From contig JAULSN010000003.1 in assembly GCA_033439765.1 (NCBI GenBank), positions 4,588,001 to 4,652,000 of the forward strand: 64,000 bases of DNA, in the 5' to 3' direction. Source of the DNA: Lasiosphaeria ovina. Its lineage: Eukaryota; Ascomycota; Sordariomycetes; Sordariales; Lasiosphaeriaceae. The notes below the pieces were generated by a model. That model did not search any database and was not told where the DNA came from. It saw only the letters and a program-made list of their open reading frames with translations. Position 1 is the first letter of the stretch. Each line of letters begins with the position of its first letter. Both the position numbers and the translations under genes were made by a program. Below are positions 10,658-21,423 of the stretch, piece after piece.

Positions 10658-13045
10658 ATGCTCGAGCTCAGGAGCGCGGCGCCACCGCCACCGCAGCTGC
10701 TGCCCGCGCTGGCGGGGGGCAACAGCGGCATGGAGACGTCGTCCAATGGCTCGTACGGATACCTAGGCGCAGATCTCGAGCAGCAGCAGCAAAAGGCGGC
10801 CAGCACCCGAACTAGCATCAACGACAGGCGCGCCACGTCGCGCGACACATCCCGGCTAGCCGACCGCGGCAGCGCGCAGGCGCCACCGCCACCGTCCCCG
10901 CAGCCGTGGGCCCTCCAGAGGAAGCGCACGCGGCTGGCGCCGGCGTGGGCGGTGGCGCTGCTGGCGCTGGGCACGACGGCCGTGACGGTGTGGTACTCGC
11001 AGCGGGTGATGGTGGACCGGACCGAGCTGCCCAGCTCGCTGCGGCTCAGCCCGGGTCTGACGGTGCTGGCGGTCAACGTGCTGTCGCACATTGTGGCGTT
11101 CCTGGTCTTCTCGCTGTGCGGCGACGTGCTGGAGCAGGTGCGGTGGGCGTTTGCGTGCAGGCCTGAAGGCGTCCTGCTCACGTCCTTCCTGGCCATGAGC
11201 CGCGCTACCCCCGTCGGCGGCGTGCTGTACCTGTGCCGAGTCCGCGGCTGGCACCAGCTGTGGGCCCTGCAGAGGTGAGTGTAGATGTGTGCTGAGTGCT
11301 GGGTGGAATTCCTCCGTCTTATTATGCAGAGGCGGGAGGCCAAGTTGGCGCTAACGAGGAACCGTGGCAGGATCCTCTCCTACATTATAACAGCGGCGCT
11401 CAGTCTCGTCTTGATTGGTGAGTTGGCTGTGAACTTGATTCCCAAATTTGCCTGCTTCGCTCTGTGCATTATTACCACGCAGCTCGCCGACCCCTTTCAA
11501 ACTACGAGACCATAGACTGACCTTGTTCGGAACTGCCATGTCTCTGCCGCAGCCAACGTCACGTTCAAGGTGGTCTACACGCCGTTCAGCAGCGACAGCA
11601 GCGCCACGCGGTCGGTCGTCGGCGGGCTGGCCCCGCTCGACACGTCGGGGCTGGCCGACGTCGACATCGCGCTGATCCCGCTGCTCGCGTCGGCCTACTC
11701 GATCGGCTTCATCACGGACCCGCGGTACGTCACCAAGGTGGCGCCCGTCGGGTGCAGCGCGTCGGATCCCAACTGCGTGTCGCTGCTGATGCCGGGCGGC
11801 ATGGAGGTGGTGCGCACGTACGAGAACCCGTCGGGCGACTCGGCGTCGCAGTCGCTCTACAGCGGCAACTTCACGGGCGACTACGACTCCATCGTCATCA
11901 ACGACGCCCCGGCCTACCACATCGAGTACAGCGCCATCGGGCCCGATTTTCAGTGGAACCGCACCGACCCCGGCGGCGACTGCACCATGTACGGCGGCGA
12001 CATCAGCGAGGGCGTTTACGTCTGCCAGCGCGAGGTGGGAGACGGCATGTACTTTGGTATGTTTTCATCTGAAGCCCCAGGGGCGCCATGTTTACCAACA
12101 GCAACGACGTAATTAGGGTGGGCCATCTGCCCCGACGAGGGCGTCGCGGCCAAGACGTGCCAGACGAGCCGGGGGTGGACCGACGCGGTAGCGTGGAACA
12201 CGACCGTGTCGCTGTTCAGCCGGCAGGCGACGGTGGCGTACGACCGCAACAACATGTCGATCCTGAGCGTGGAGCGCGTGTCGGACGCTCAACCGACGAA
12301 AATCGACGGCGCTGTGGCCGCGCTGTACATGAACGTGATCTTGCAGCCCATCACCCCAACGCTCAACTGGACGGCCGACAACTCCACCTACAGCTACTCG
12401 GCGGCACGCTTCGGATTTACGTACGGCATCTCGTTCCTGCTGCGGCTGTACACGTCCGACTACTCGACGTACCGTGACGGTGGCGTGTACCTGCTGCGCA
12501 GTCTGGTCGCCGTGCCGTTTCAGTTCGCCACGGCCATGCGGCAGTACGGCCACGTCAACCTCATGCCGGCCGCCAACTCCGTCACGGCCACGCTCTCGCA
12601 GTCGGCGTACCGCGCGCTCATCGACGGCTGGACCGTGTGGGTGTTTGCCTGGCTGGCGTTCCCGACCGTCGCGTACTGCGTGGCGCTGCTGGCGTGGATG
12701 AGCGTCGCCGGGCCGTACAGCCCCAACATCTCCGTCTTCCCCGAGCTCGACATCACGTCCAAGAGCAGCAGCAGCCTGCACACGCAGCCGGGCCGTGGCA
12801 GCTTCGCCTCGGACATGGACCCGCATCTCGAGATGGCCGAGCACACGCTCGAGGACCTGGGCCGGCTGACACGCAGCCGCGGCATGGGCGGCGGCTCGTC
12901 GGCTCGCATAGTCCAGAGTATCCGCGGCAGGCGTGTCTGGTGCGGGTCGCTGCCGGGGGCGTCCGGCAACGAGCAGTACATAGTCTTGCTGACCGAGGAG
13001 GCAGGGCGGCTGCGGTGTCTGAATAGGGAGACGCGGTATTCTTGA
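10658..13045 (+). CDS. Multi-span membrane protein, fungal family of unknown function
   Basis: Exons 10658-11274, 11371-11417, 11553-12056 and 12117-13045 give 698 residues. The second exon is only 47 bases but restores the frame exactly, joining as LQRRILSYIITAAL and then LIANVTFKVVYTPFS. The third junction reads MYFGWAICPDEGVAAKTC. The N-terminal 90 residues are polar and low in complexity. Membrane helices lie near 95-113, 135-155 and 208-224. A large, probably extracytoplasmic domain with several NxT/S sites and cysteines follows. A last helix at about 561-587 (AWLAFPTVAYCVALLAWM) precedes a Ser-rich cytoplasmic tail. The start at ATG 10658 is the first in-frame ATG after an upstream region without one; ATG 10730 is an alternative. 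I cannot assign a function. The pattern is that of large fungal plasma-membrane proteins with no characterised member. Confidence 0.8.
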
Positions 13046-14241
13046 TAGCTCTGTAATAAAACCAACCCCACCGCGGTGTAGATATTAAACAAGCCTGCAC
13101 ATAATTAGAGGGCCTTGGGACATGACATCCGCGTTGTCGGTCAGTCATTTGCCACGGTCACCCAGCCCAATCCTTCGTGTAACGCAGCTCCACCACGCCG
13201 GGGTCTCGATCGTTGTTGAGTGAAAGTGGAATAAAGCGCATCCGCCGAGGCAATTTAGAGAGAGAGCCCTATAATCCCGGCACATCTACCGGAGATCGAA
13301 ATTATCATCCAGGGTGTGGCGGGGTGTGACATGACTTTGCAGTGTAGAATGAAATCGAGCAGCCTCTCCGAGCTGGCCACTCCTGAACTCGTGGACCGTG
13401 GACGAACGCTGCTTTGCTTTGACAAATTGGATTAATTATTCAAGTCTGGGTCGGACACGAGTAATCACACCTCTGGGCTCGGCCGTTTTCTCCCAGTCCG
13501 CTTGAATTTGCAAAGGTGCGTGGGCAATCAACTTTGAAAACGGTAAAAGCTGCTCGGGTATTGTTCTAGACGGCCGCCGCCGTGACTTGGCAGCCCCCAA
13601 AAGCGAGCTGGTCGGAAATCGCCAAGACAATTACCGGCCGCTTAATTAACGAGGGAACGAAGCAACGCAGGGTCCATGTATCCCAAGCCTTTTTCCCATG
13701 GTTCTAGGTCCAATGGGGCGCTTTGTAAAGTCGAGAGCTTGCCATTGTCCCAGACATCATTAGCCTTTCTCCGCACAGCAAGAAAACGGCACGTTTTAGC
13801 CATGGGGCCCCAAGCGACGGGCCCAATCTGGATCCCGGCATTCATCAGGGGACACTGGCCTTGCTACAATTGCCTGGACCAAGACTCGGTCTCGTGGAGA
13901 AAGTGGAAGTGCGAGTTGGAGAAAAAAAAGGGGGCGTCCAGGAGCAAACCCCGCAACAGTCAGGATTGTTGATGAAATGCTGCTTATTCGCCCCTCTCTA
14001 AGACTCGACACATAGTCGTACATATTGCCGCTGTATATTGGGGTGTTCGTCTTCTTGCCTTTGCCGACCCTGGCTGACGGGACCTGGGAGAGTTCGCCGG
14101 CAGGCAGCGAGTAGGGTGTAGTATATAAAAGGGCGGGGGAAGACGTCCGTCGCAGCGATGGAGAGAGCGTCGAAGCCGCCACTTGTCCCTCCCAGCTCCC
14201 AGTTGTAGACTAGGAATTTGTGTCCTGCGGTATCCGTGACA
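13046..14241. other. Intergenic, promoter of the GMC oxidoreductase gene
   Basis: No gene seen. A TATA box (separate entry) lies 112 bases before the GMC start codon. The rest shows no repeat worth naming. Confidence 0.6.
14122..14130 (+). promoter_or_regulatory. TATA box of the GMC oxidoreductase gene
   Basis: The sequence tatataaaa ends 112 bases upstream of the ATG at 14242 and is followed by a GC-rich leader. The spacing suits a fungal core promoter. Confidence 0.7.
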
Positions 14242-16211
14242 ATGCGCTATCGTCTGCTGTCGGCCCTCGTGGCTGCGGCCACTGTCGCTGCCGTCGAGAC
14301 TGCTACCGAGACGTACGAGTACATCGTCGTCGGAAGCGGCCCCGGCGGAGGCCCCTTGGCCTGTGATCTGGCGAGAGCCGGTTACAAGACTCTGTTGATC
14401 GAGGCTGGAGGCGACGAGGGAGACAACCCGACCTACTCGGAGCTGGGCAACTTCCTCGAGGCGGCCAACGATGAGGCGACGCGCTGGTACTTACCTCTAG
14501 ACCCCGACCCCCTCTGCTTATGCCAGGCAGCTAACACGATGTCGCACACAGGGACTTTTGGGTCAAGCACTCGGACGACCCGGCACGGGAGCTCGAGTTC
14601 AAGCACATGACCTGGGACACGGGCGACGGCACCTTCTATGTCGGCGTGAACCCGCCGGCGGGAGCGAAGCAGCTGGGGATCCAGTATCCGCGCGCGGCCG
14701 TGCTCGGAGGCTGCGCAATGCACAACGGCGGCGTGTGCTCGCTGCCGCAAGACGAGGACTGGGACCTGATCGTCAACGCCACGGGCGACACGAGCTGGGA
14801 GGCCAGCAAGATGCGCCAGTACCTCAAGAAGATTGAGAAGAACGACTACCTGCCGTCGGGCAACGCGGCCCACGGATACACGGGTGAGTTTCATATTTTC
14901 CGTTGTGTTAACAAGGATCCCACTGACGGGCAACTCGAACCAGGCTGGCTGTCGACATCGACCGGCGACGCGTCGTGGGCCAAGAACGACAGCCTCCCGG
15001 CGACCAAAATACTCAAAAAGATGGCCGAGCTGACGGGACAGAACCCGGCCGACGTGGCCAGCCTGGTCAACAGCGACATCCTGGGGGCGTACGACAACAA
15101 GGACGACATCACGTCCTTCTACAACATGGTGCAGCACGCCGACAAGAACGGCAAGCGGTCGAGCCCCAACAACTACGTGCGGGCGACGCTGGCCGACCCC
15201 AAGAAGTACCCGCTGACGCTCAAGCTGCACACGCTGGCGACCAAGGTGCTCTTCGCCAACGCCACGGCGGCGGGCGGGCTGCCCAGGGCCATCGGTGTCG
15301 AGGTCATGGAGGGCGCGTCGCTGTACCGGGCGGACCCCAAGCACGTGCCGGGCACCAAGGGCAACGCGACGCAGATCCTGGCCAGCCGCGAGGTCATCGT
15401 GTCGGGCGGCGCCTTCAACTCGCCGCAGCTGCTCAAGCTCAGCGGCATCGGCCCGGCGGCGGAGCTGCAGAAGTTCGGCATCCCCGTGATCAAGGATTTG
15501 CCGGGGGTGGGCGAGAAGCTGGCCGACAACTACGAGGGGTCGCTGCTGGGGCTCGCGACGGAGCCGATCCAGGGCGCGGGCCTCATCACCATGATGTTCC
15601 GCACGCCGTCGGCACCGACCAAGAAGCGCAACATCTTCACGTGGTGCGGGGTGCTGTCCTTCGAGGGCTTCTGGCCGGGGTTCCCGACCGACTACGGGCC
15701 GCACGAGTACGAGTGTGCCATGGTGCACATTGGGCCCAAGTCGCAGGCCGGGTCGGTGCGGCTGCTGTCGGCGGACCCGCAGGACGTGCCCGACATCAAC
15801 TTCCGCTTCTACGAGCACAACGGCGACGTCGACCTGCACGAGCTGGTCGAGGGCGGCAAGCTGCTGCGCGAGGCGTGGCAGGCGGCCGGCGCGCCGACGC
15901 TGCCCTTCAACGAGCTGCACCCGTGCCCGGGGACGGCGGCCGGCGCCAACTGCTCCGACGCCGTGCAGGCCGAGTCGTACAAGACGCAGGCCTACTCGCA
16001 CCACGCCACGTCGACGTGCGCCATCGGCGGCGACAAGGACCCCATGGCCGTGCTCGACTCAAAGTTCCGCGTCCGCGGCGTTGTCGGCCTGCGCGTCGTC
16101 GACGCCAGCTCCTTCCCCGTCGTCCCCGGCGCCTTCCCCAGCCTGCCCACCATGATGATCAGCACCAAGGCCGCCGAGGACATTATTGCCGACGCGCAGA
16201 AGGCGGGCTAG
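14242..16211 (+). CDS. Secreted GMC (glucose-methanol-choline) oxidoreductase, AA3-type
   Basis: Exons 14242-14486, 14552-14883 and 14944-16211 give 614 residues. A signal peptide covers about residues 1-18. The FAD-binding GxGxxG motif is VVGSGPGGGP at 29-38, followed by IEAGGDEG. The C-terminus has the expected SHHATSTCAIG active-site histidine and a VVDASSFP block. Where classic members carry the second catalytic His/Asn, this protein reads VVPGAFPSLPTMMIS, with Phe. The first junction (TRWDFWVKHSD) fixes that intron. The second intron is 60 bases, a multiple of three, and free of stops. It was called from its GTGAGT donor and because the spliced product HGYTGWLSTS fits the family. Members oxidise alcohols or sugars with FAD and make hydrogen peroxide or reduce quinones. 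The substrate here is unknown. It could support LPMO activity. Confidence 0.88.
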
Positions 16212-17966
16212 ACACTGTCCATGCCTTGGGTGCCTGTAGATGTTTGACTGTGACGTAGGAATACGCGAGGAACCCACCTGGGAATGGAACGTGGTTGTAT
16301 ATAAAAAACGAACTAAAAAAGTATGGCTAATAAGTACGTTATTTGGATTGTGTGTTGTGGATAGGTATTCGTGCCGCACGTAGCCTCACCTCACCGCCGT
16401 GTGGGCTGTAGAATGCCTGGAATATGATGTCATCTTGAGCTTCAGTCTGGCGTTGAGACCCGTCCGTGTCTTCGCGTTTGTCTGTGTCTGTATGGGAAAA
16501 GACGCCAATGTCGTAAAATCATCTCGGAACGCAAATACTCCGTTCGGAGCATTCACGCTTGCAAAAACCTGGTCAGGCTGGGCTGTCAAATGCGGATTGA
16601 TCAGCAACAACCTAAAAGACCAGAGTGCGAGACTCCAGCTCGAGCCTTCCTTCCTCGCGTAGACGAATATGCATTTCGCGCCAAGCGCCGCCAGTCTGCC
16701 TTTTTGGCTTCTGCTTCTCGTGTCTCGGGTTTGCGGCCTTGCCTTGCGCAGACGAGCGAGAGAGGAAGCTGCGACCAGCGGGCGAGAATGGTTGGCTGGA
16801 TTGGGGTGGGCCGGCTCAAGCTTTCTCGTTACGCCACGTCCGGGCAGAATCCTTCAGCCCTCAGCGCTGCGTGCCGATAGGGCAGCTCGCTCTTCGGTTC
16901 ATCTACCTCATGCTGAGCGGGCGATCCCTTGACAAATTGGCGCCCATATGTGGCAGGATTATTCGCTGGAGTCTGGACGACCGGAGACGACGGATGCCTT
17001 TTCCCTGAATGAGACTCTAGAGGGTACGTGTACAGTACAGTACAAACTCTATACGCCTCCAGCCGCTGGGTACGCAACTATCCGTAATTTAGCCCAGGAA
17101 ACCAATTTCAGCTCCTCACCTTTAAATTGCCACCCGATCTTCCAAGACAAGACTGTCAAACCCTCCATTAGCGACGCAGCTGAGAGGTGGGTGGTTCTAT
17201 TTGTGCCATGCCACGAGAACCGCGCATGAGGGCTGAGGCCACCCCAGCCTAGCTTATTGGTATTCGTCTGCAGTGTTCGTGCGACCCTTTGCCTACAGGC
17301 GATCCTCCAGGCTTGACCTCTGGCCGCCGGGCCTTGGGTTGGGGGGACCCAGGTGATGAGGTGGTTACCAAATAATAAAAGACTGTTTTCTGGAAACGCA
17401 GATGCACTGCACTCACTGGCTTGCTGCACTGGAACATCAGTGACAGTGGCCGCACACGATCGGTGGATGCACTGCGATCACTGCATCGCATATCGCATCG
17501 CATCGCATCACATACAATTCTGGCTGAGGGGGCTTGCGGCCGCCGTTGACAAGGCAAGCCGCTAGAGCCCCCTGTCGCCCCCCTCTGTCGGAAGCTGTGT
17601 CGTATGTGGCGCAGGGGCCAAATCCTTCAATGCCTTGGCCTTTTGTCGCCCGCCCGTCGTCGGCACTGCCCGGGAATACAGGGTGACATCCGAGCGCTTG
17701 GGCGGCTAGGTAGGTAGGGGTGCAGACTCCAGAGGGTAGGACTGGACTGGGAGGAAAACGTGAATGGGAATGGGGAGACCTGGAACTGAGACCTCGACGT
17801 CAGGTGCATATTCCTTTCTTTTCTCCCTCCACACAACAAACTCCGGACGGTATTCCGTAGGACCGCCGAGCATCGCGAACCCCGTCCTGTCCCCGTCGCG
17901 TCCGCGTCCGTCTGAGCCACGGGCCAGAATCACCAACCCGGAAGAACCAGACTCGCCCCGCGTCGG
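16212..17966. other. 1.75-kb intergenic region, no gene seen
   Basis: Overlapping short reading frames near 16600-17400 look random and lack splice-supported partners. A GCATC-type repeat lies near 17480-17510. The right end is the promoter of the Kelch-type gene, with no clear TATA box. A TAGG tract lies at about 17706-17716. Confidence 0.5.
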
Positions 17967-20069
17967 ATGGCGTCGACATGGCTCGCCGTGCTGGGGCTCG
18001 CCTGCTGGGCGGCATTAGCAGCTGCCCTGCCAGACGTCCCGTCGGTGGCCAACTTCATGAGGAAGGCAACAGCCAACGCCGTCGTCCTCGGCGATTTCGT
18101 CTACGTTGACGGCGGCGAGATGTCTCAGAAGGTGGATGGAAAGGTTGCCACCTTCAAGGATCGCGATGGGAGTGTTATCTTCTCGGTACAAGGTGAGATA
18201 GACGCCTACCCGTGTAGACGTTGGCGTACAAAATACGTTCATGAGCTCACACTTTTTCCAGTCAACTCGACCGTGTCCATCGACATGTCCAAGTCCTGGA
18301 CTAGCGATAGCGTTGCTATGCGAACTATAAAAAAACAGGGCCCGCTCAAGACCAACATGCAGGTCTGGGCCGACAGGTCGGCAAACGTCTTTTACTCGTG
18401 GGGAGGCAAGTGGATAAGGGGCTTCAACATGACTGAGACGGCGCTCTGGAAGTTCGCCGCCGACGGGAGCGGCGGCGGTACCTGGTCCGTTGCACCGGCC
18501 GCAAACCCAAGCCTCCTCAACACGCTCCACCCGGGAGAATTCGCCGCCGTAGCTGCCACCAACGACTCGGCTTTCGTCATGGGCGGCGTCGCGTCGGGCT
18601 GGACCGAGCAGTTCCGCGCCATCACGCAAACGCTGCCCGGAATGGCCACGTACAACTTGTCGACGAGGGTGTGGCAAAACGGCACCATAAACTTTAGCCC
18701 CTTTGACAGAATCGCCGGCGCCTCGGCCGAGTTTGTTCCCTCGTTCGGCCCCAACGGCCTCATATTCGCCTTTGGCGGCTTCGCCCCGCCTGCCGACAAC
18801 CCGAACCCCGATTTTGGAGCGTCTCTAAACTTTGACTTGCAAAACTTGACCTTTTTTGACCCGCAGACCAAGAAGACATACTCGCAGGTCACGACCGGTG
18901 ACGTCCCGCCCTATCCTCGGTCCGAGTTCTGCACCGCCGGCTTCTCAGATCCTAGCGGCCGCCACGAAATGTGAGTCCTAGTCAACCCTCCATCTCTACA
19001 CCCCTGCCATATTCCCCGCGTTTCATGCTATGGTTGGCGGTGACCGGGGTCAGGGGTCCTCATGGTTCAAGCATATGGTGAATGTATCAGCTAACACGAA
19101 CAAGCTTCATGTTTGGAGGGACCAACAGGCGAGACAAGTTCGCGTACAACGACAGCTACGTGTTGAGCCTGCCCGGGTTCGTGTGGACCAAGCTTCCCGA
19201 CTCTCCGGATGGTGTGCGGACCACGCAGGCATGTGTCGTCGTCGGCAACCGGCAGGTCCTCAGCATTGGTGGCGTCGACGGCTTCGGGAAGGGGTACAAT
19301 GACGTCGATCCGGCGCCCCAGGGCCTGCTCTTGTTCGATATGGTGGACCAGAAGTGGAGCCACTCGTACAACGCCAGCGCCCCCGCCTACGAGTCCCCCA
19401 AGGCGATCCAGGACTTGTATTCGGCTGGGTAGGTGGCATCTCGTAACCCATGTACATCCAAGGCGTCTGGCTAAATCTATTGCTTGTCCAGGGTACTCTC
19501 AGAGGTACAGTGGTCGTCGGACGATGTCAAAAAGCTGTTCGCAGCGAGCACGTCTAATAGCAGTAAGTATCACTCTCTCCCTGTCAGTCAGAAAAGCAAC
19601 GGCTCGCTGACGGAATAACAACACAGCATCACCCCCGCCTACATCGTCGCCCGAGGCCACGTCCTCCGGCTCTTCGACGAATGTCGGGGCGATAGCAGGA
19701 GGCGTCGTCGGCGGCGTGGCCGCTATAGCGCTCGTCGGCCTCGCAGCGTGGCTCATCATGAGACGGCGGCGGCGGAGGGAACTGGGCGCAGCCGCGATAG
19801 AGCGGCCGTACGAGGCCGGCGGCCAGCAGTTCTCGCCCGAGTCCAAGATCATGCTGCCTCAGGGCGGCACGCAGCCGCACGAGCTGCAGGACATCGACCA
19901 CCACGAGCTCCCCCTCTCTACTCCCCAGCAGTACAGTGAGCCGGTCAAGGAGGCGCAGAACGGAGGGCACAGGAGAGGGGGCAGCGAGCTCGCTGGCAGC
20001 GCACCGCCCCCGCGGTACTACTCGGGCTCGGGGCCGCCCGCCGAGCTGGATGGGGGTTACACGAGATGA
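17967..20069 (+). CDS. Kelch-repeat single-pass membrane protein
   Basis: Five exons, 17967-18192, 18262-18970, 19105-19428, 19492-19562 and 19627-20069, encode 590 residues. Residues 1-20 form a signal peptide. The ectodomain shows beta-propeller style strands typical of fungal Kelch/galactose-oxidase-like proteins: VYVDGG, AFVMGG, IFAFGG, FMFGGTNRRD and LSIGGVDG. A Ser/Thr/Pro stalk precedes a membrane helix near 465-488 (GGVVGGVAAIALVGLAAWLI), then an arginine cluster (MRRRRRR) and a cytoplasmic tail of about 95 residues rich in Gln/Glu/Pro. Every junction keeps the frame. The first intron is 69 bases long and lacks stops, so its retention would also be in frame. The protein is probably at the cell surface. 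Such proteins are common in filamentous fungi but mostly uncharacterised. No catalytic copper-radical residues of galactose oxidase were identified. Confidence 0.85.
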
Positions 20070-20386
20070 GAGGGTTCAGGCTCTTGGGGGCGTTTTTAAA
20101 ATATTTTCTTTTTAAAAAGGTAAAAAGGTAAACGGCGGGGGTGGAGTAAGGGCATCTTTATGAACTCTATACTGGTATTTAATCCTTTCTGGAGGTGTAC
20201 GGTTTGGATACCTGTACCTGCATAGGTACTCGGAGACTATCATCTTGACGACGTCTAGCCTCACGCAAGCCTTGCAAAATTATTAACATTTAGATATATA
20301 TACCTTATATATAAACATACAATTTACACTTCAAATGGCTGGGACCGAGTCATGAAGAGCAGTCAACCACTCCATATAAGTCTCGC
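20070..20386. other. AT-rich 3' flanks of two converging genes
   Basis: Contains runs of A and T near 20095-20130 and 20280-20320 that fit polyadenylation regions for the Kelch gene (plus) and the pseudogene (minus). No gene is seen. Confidence 0.5.
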
Positions 20387-21423
20387 TCAACGGGGAACCG
20401 GAACTCCCTTGGCATATCCCCCGACCGTCTCTACGATCCTCGCAACGAGCTGCTCGGGCAGCTTTCGTACAGCCTGGGTCTTCAGCCTGCAGGATCGCCC
20501 GGCTCGTCGCGAGAAAGCAGTCCCGAAAACCCCTCCCAGACGCGCCTGTCCGCGTCGCACCGCCAGTCCGGGCTCGGGTAGAAAGGATCATTCCGCCAGA
20601 AGCGCTCCGCCGCGGACCGCAGCAGTCAAAGTCGAGGACCCACAGCGCGTGCGCGCCGACCAGCGCCGTGTCCTCAGCCCCTGTGAACACTTGGGCGTGG
20701 GCAGGAGACGAGTGCGATCGCGGGCGCGCGAGCACGTACTCGACGTCGCACGCGTCGACCCGCGCCGCCCACAGCTGGCAGAAACGCCAGCGCGTCCGCC
20801 ATGGCCGCTTCGTACGCCTGCGTCGGCAGCCCCAGCGCCTCCATCTGGTCCGCGTGCAGCGGGAAGTTGCGCAGGCTGATCGGCGGCGGCCTGCTCCTTT
20901 CCTGGTGATGCCGCCGCCGGCCCAGGGACGGGCGCACGAGGCAGTGCTCGTTGGCCTTGGCGCCCACGACGGCGTCGACGAGGCCGCGCGGCCCGCGCCA
21001 GAACGTGGTGGCCAGGAATCGGCGAGTGCAGTCACAGTGCGGGAGCGACATGAATATGATCCGCTCGCTGACGAGCGCGTCGCAGGGAGCGGGTCCGTGG
21101 GGCAGCCGTGGGAGGATGTGTGGCCACGAGGGCGATGGCGATGACGGCTGGAGGAATGCGATGTGCTGTGGGATGTTGAATAGGGAGGTGGTTGGAGAGG
21201 TGAGTGTGGTAGAGGTGAGTGTGGCGAGGATGTGCCGGTGCATCTGCGCTTCGTGCGCCAACGACCGCTCCGGCAGGCCGTCGCCGCGCTTGAGCACCGC
21301 GGCTAACGCGCGCGAGTCGATGTTGGCGGAGGGGGAGGCCCACACGCTGCCGCAGGACCCGTAGCCGATGCGCTTGAGCGGCGTGGTGGATGGGGGCTCC
21401 GAAGGCTCTGCTACTATCTCCAT
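20387..21423 (-). pseudogene. Broken DUF3669-type gene with several frameshifts
   Basis: Minus-strand pieces in successive frames together resemble the fungal DUF3669 family (kinase-like fold, often annotated as zinc finger protein-like). From ATG 21423 the first frame runs through IGYGSCGSVW, LRNFPLHADQMEALGL and MADALAFL to about 20779. The frame then jumps: WAARVDACDVEYVLARPR to HALWVLDFDCC (about 20776-20617). It jumps again to AERFWRNDPFYPSPDW (20610 to about 20530), again to FRDCFLATSRAILQAE (20529-20480), and finally to LPEQLVARIVETVGGYAKG, ending at a TGA at 20387-20389. The segment normally found between DFDCC and FWRNDPFY seems lost. At least four frame changes at conserved blocks, with no splice signals at the junctions, argue for a dead gene rather than introns or one sequencing error. 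Confidence 0.8.

Noticed and set aside
14433..16004. A 523-codon open frame on the minus strand opposite the GMC gene
   Set aside because: It is a mirror of the GC-rich third positions of the GMC exons, has arginine/valine-rich composition and no domain, and crosses the GMC introns.
14975..16258. A 427-codon plus-strand frame overlapping the GMC gene in another phase
   Set aside because: Composition artefact; the overlapping GMC frame has FAD and catalytic motifs.
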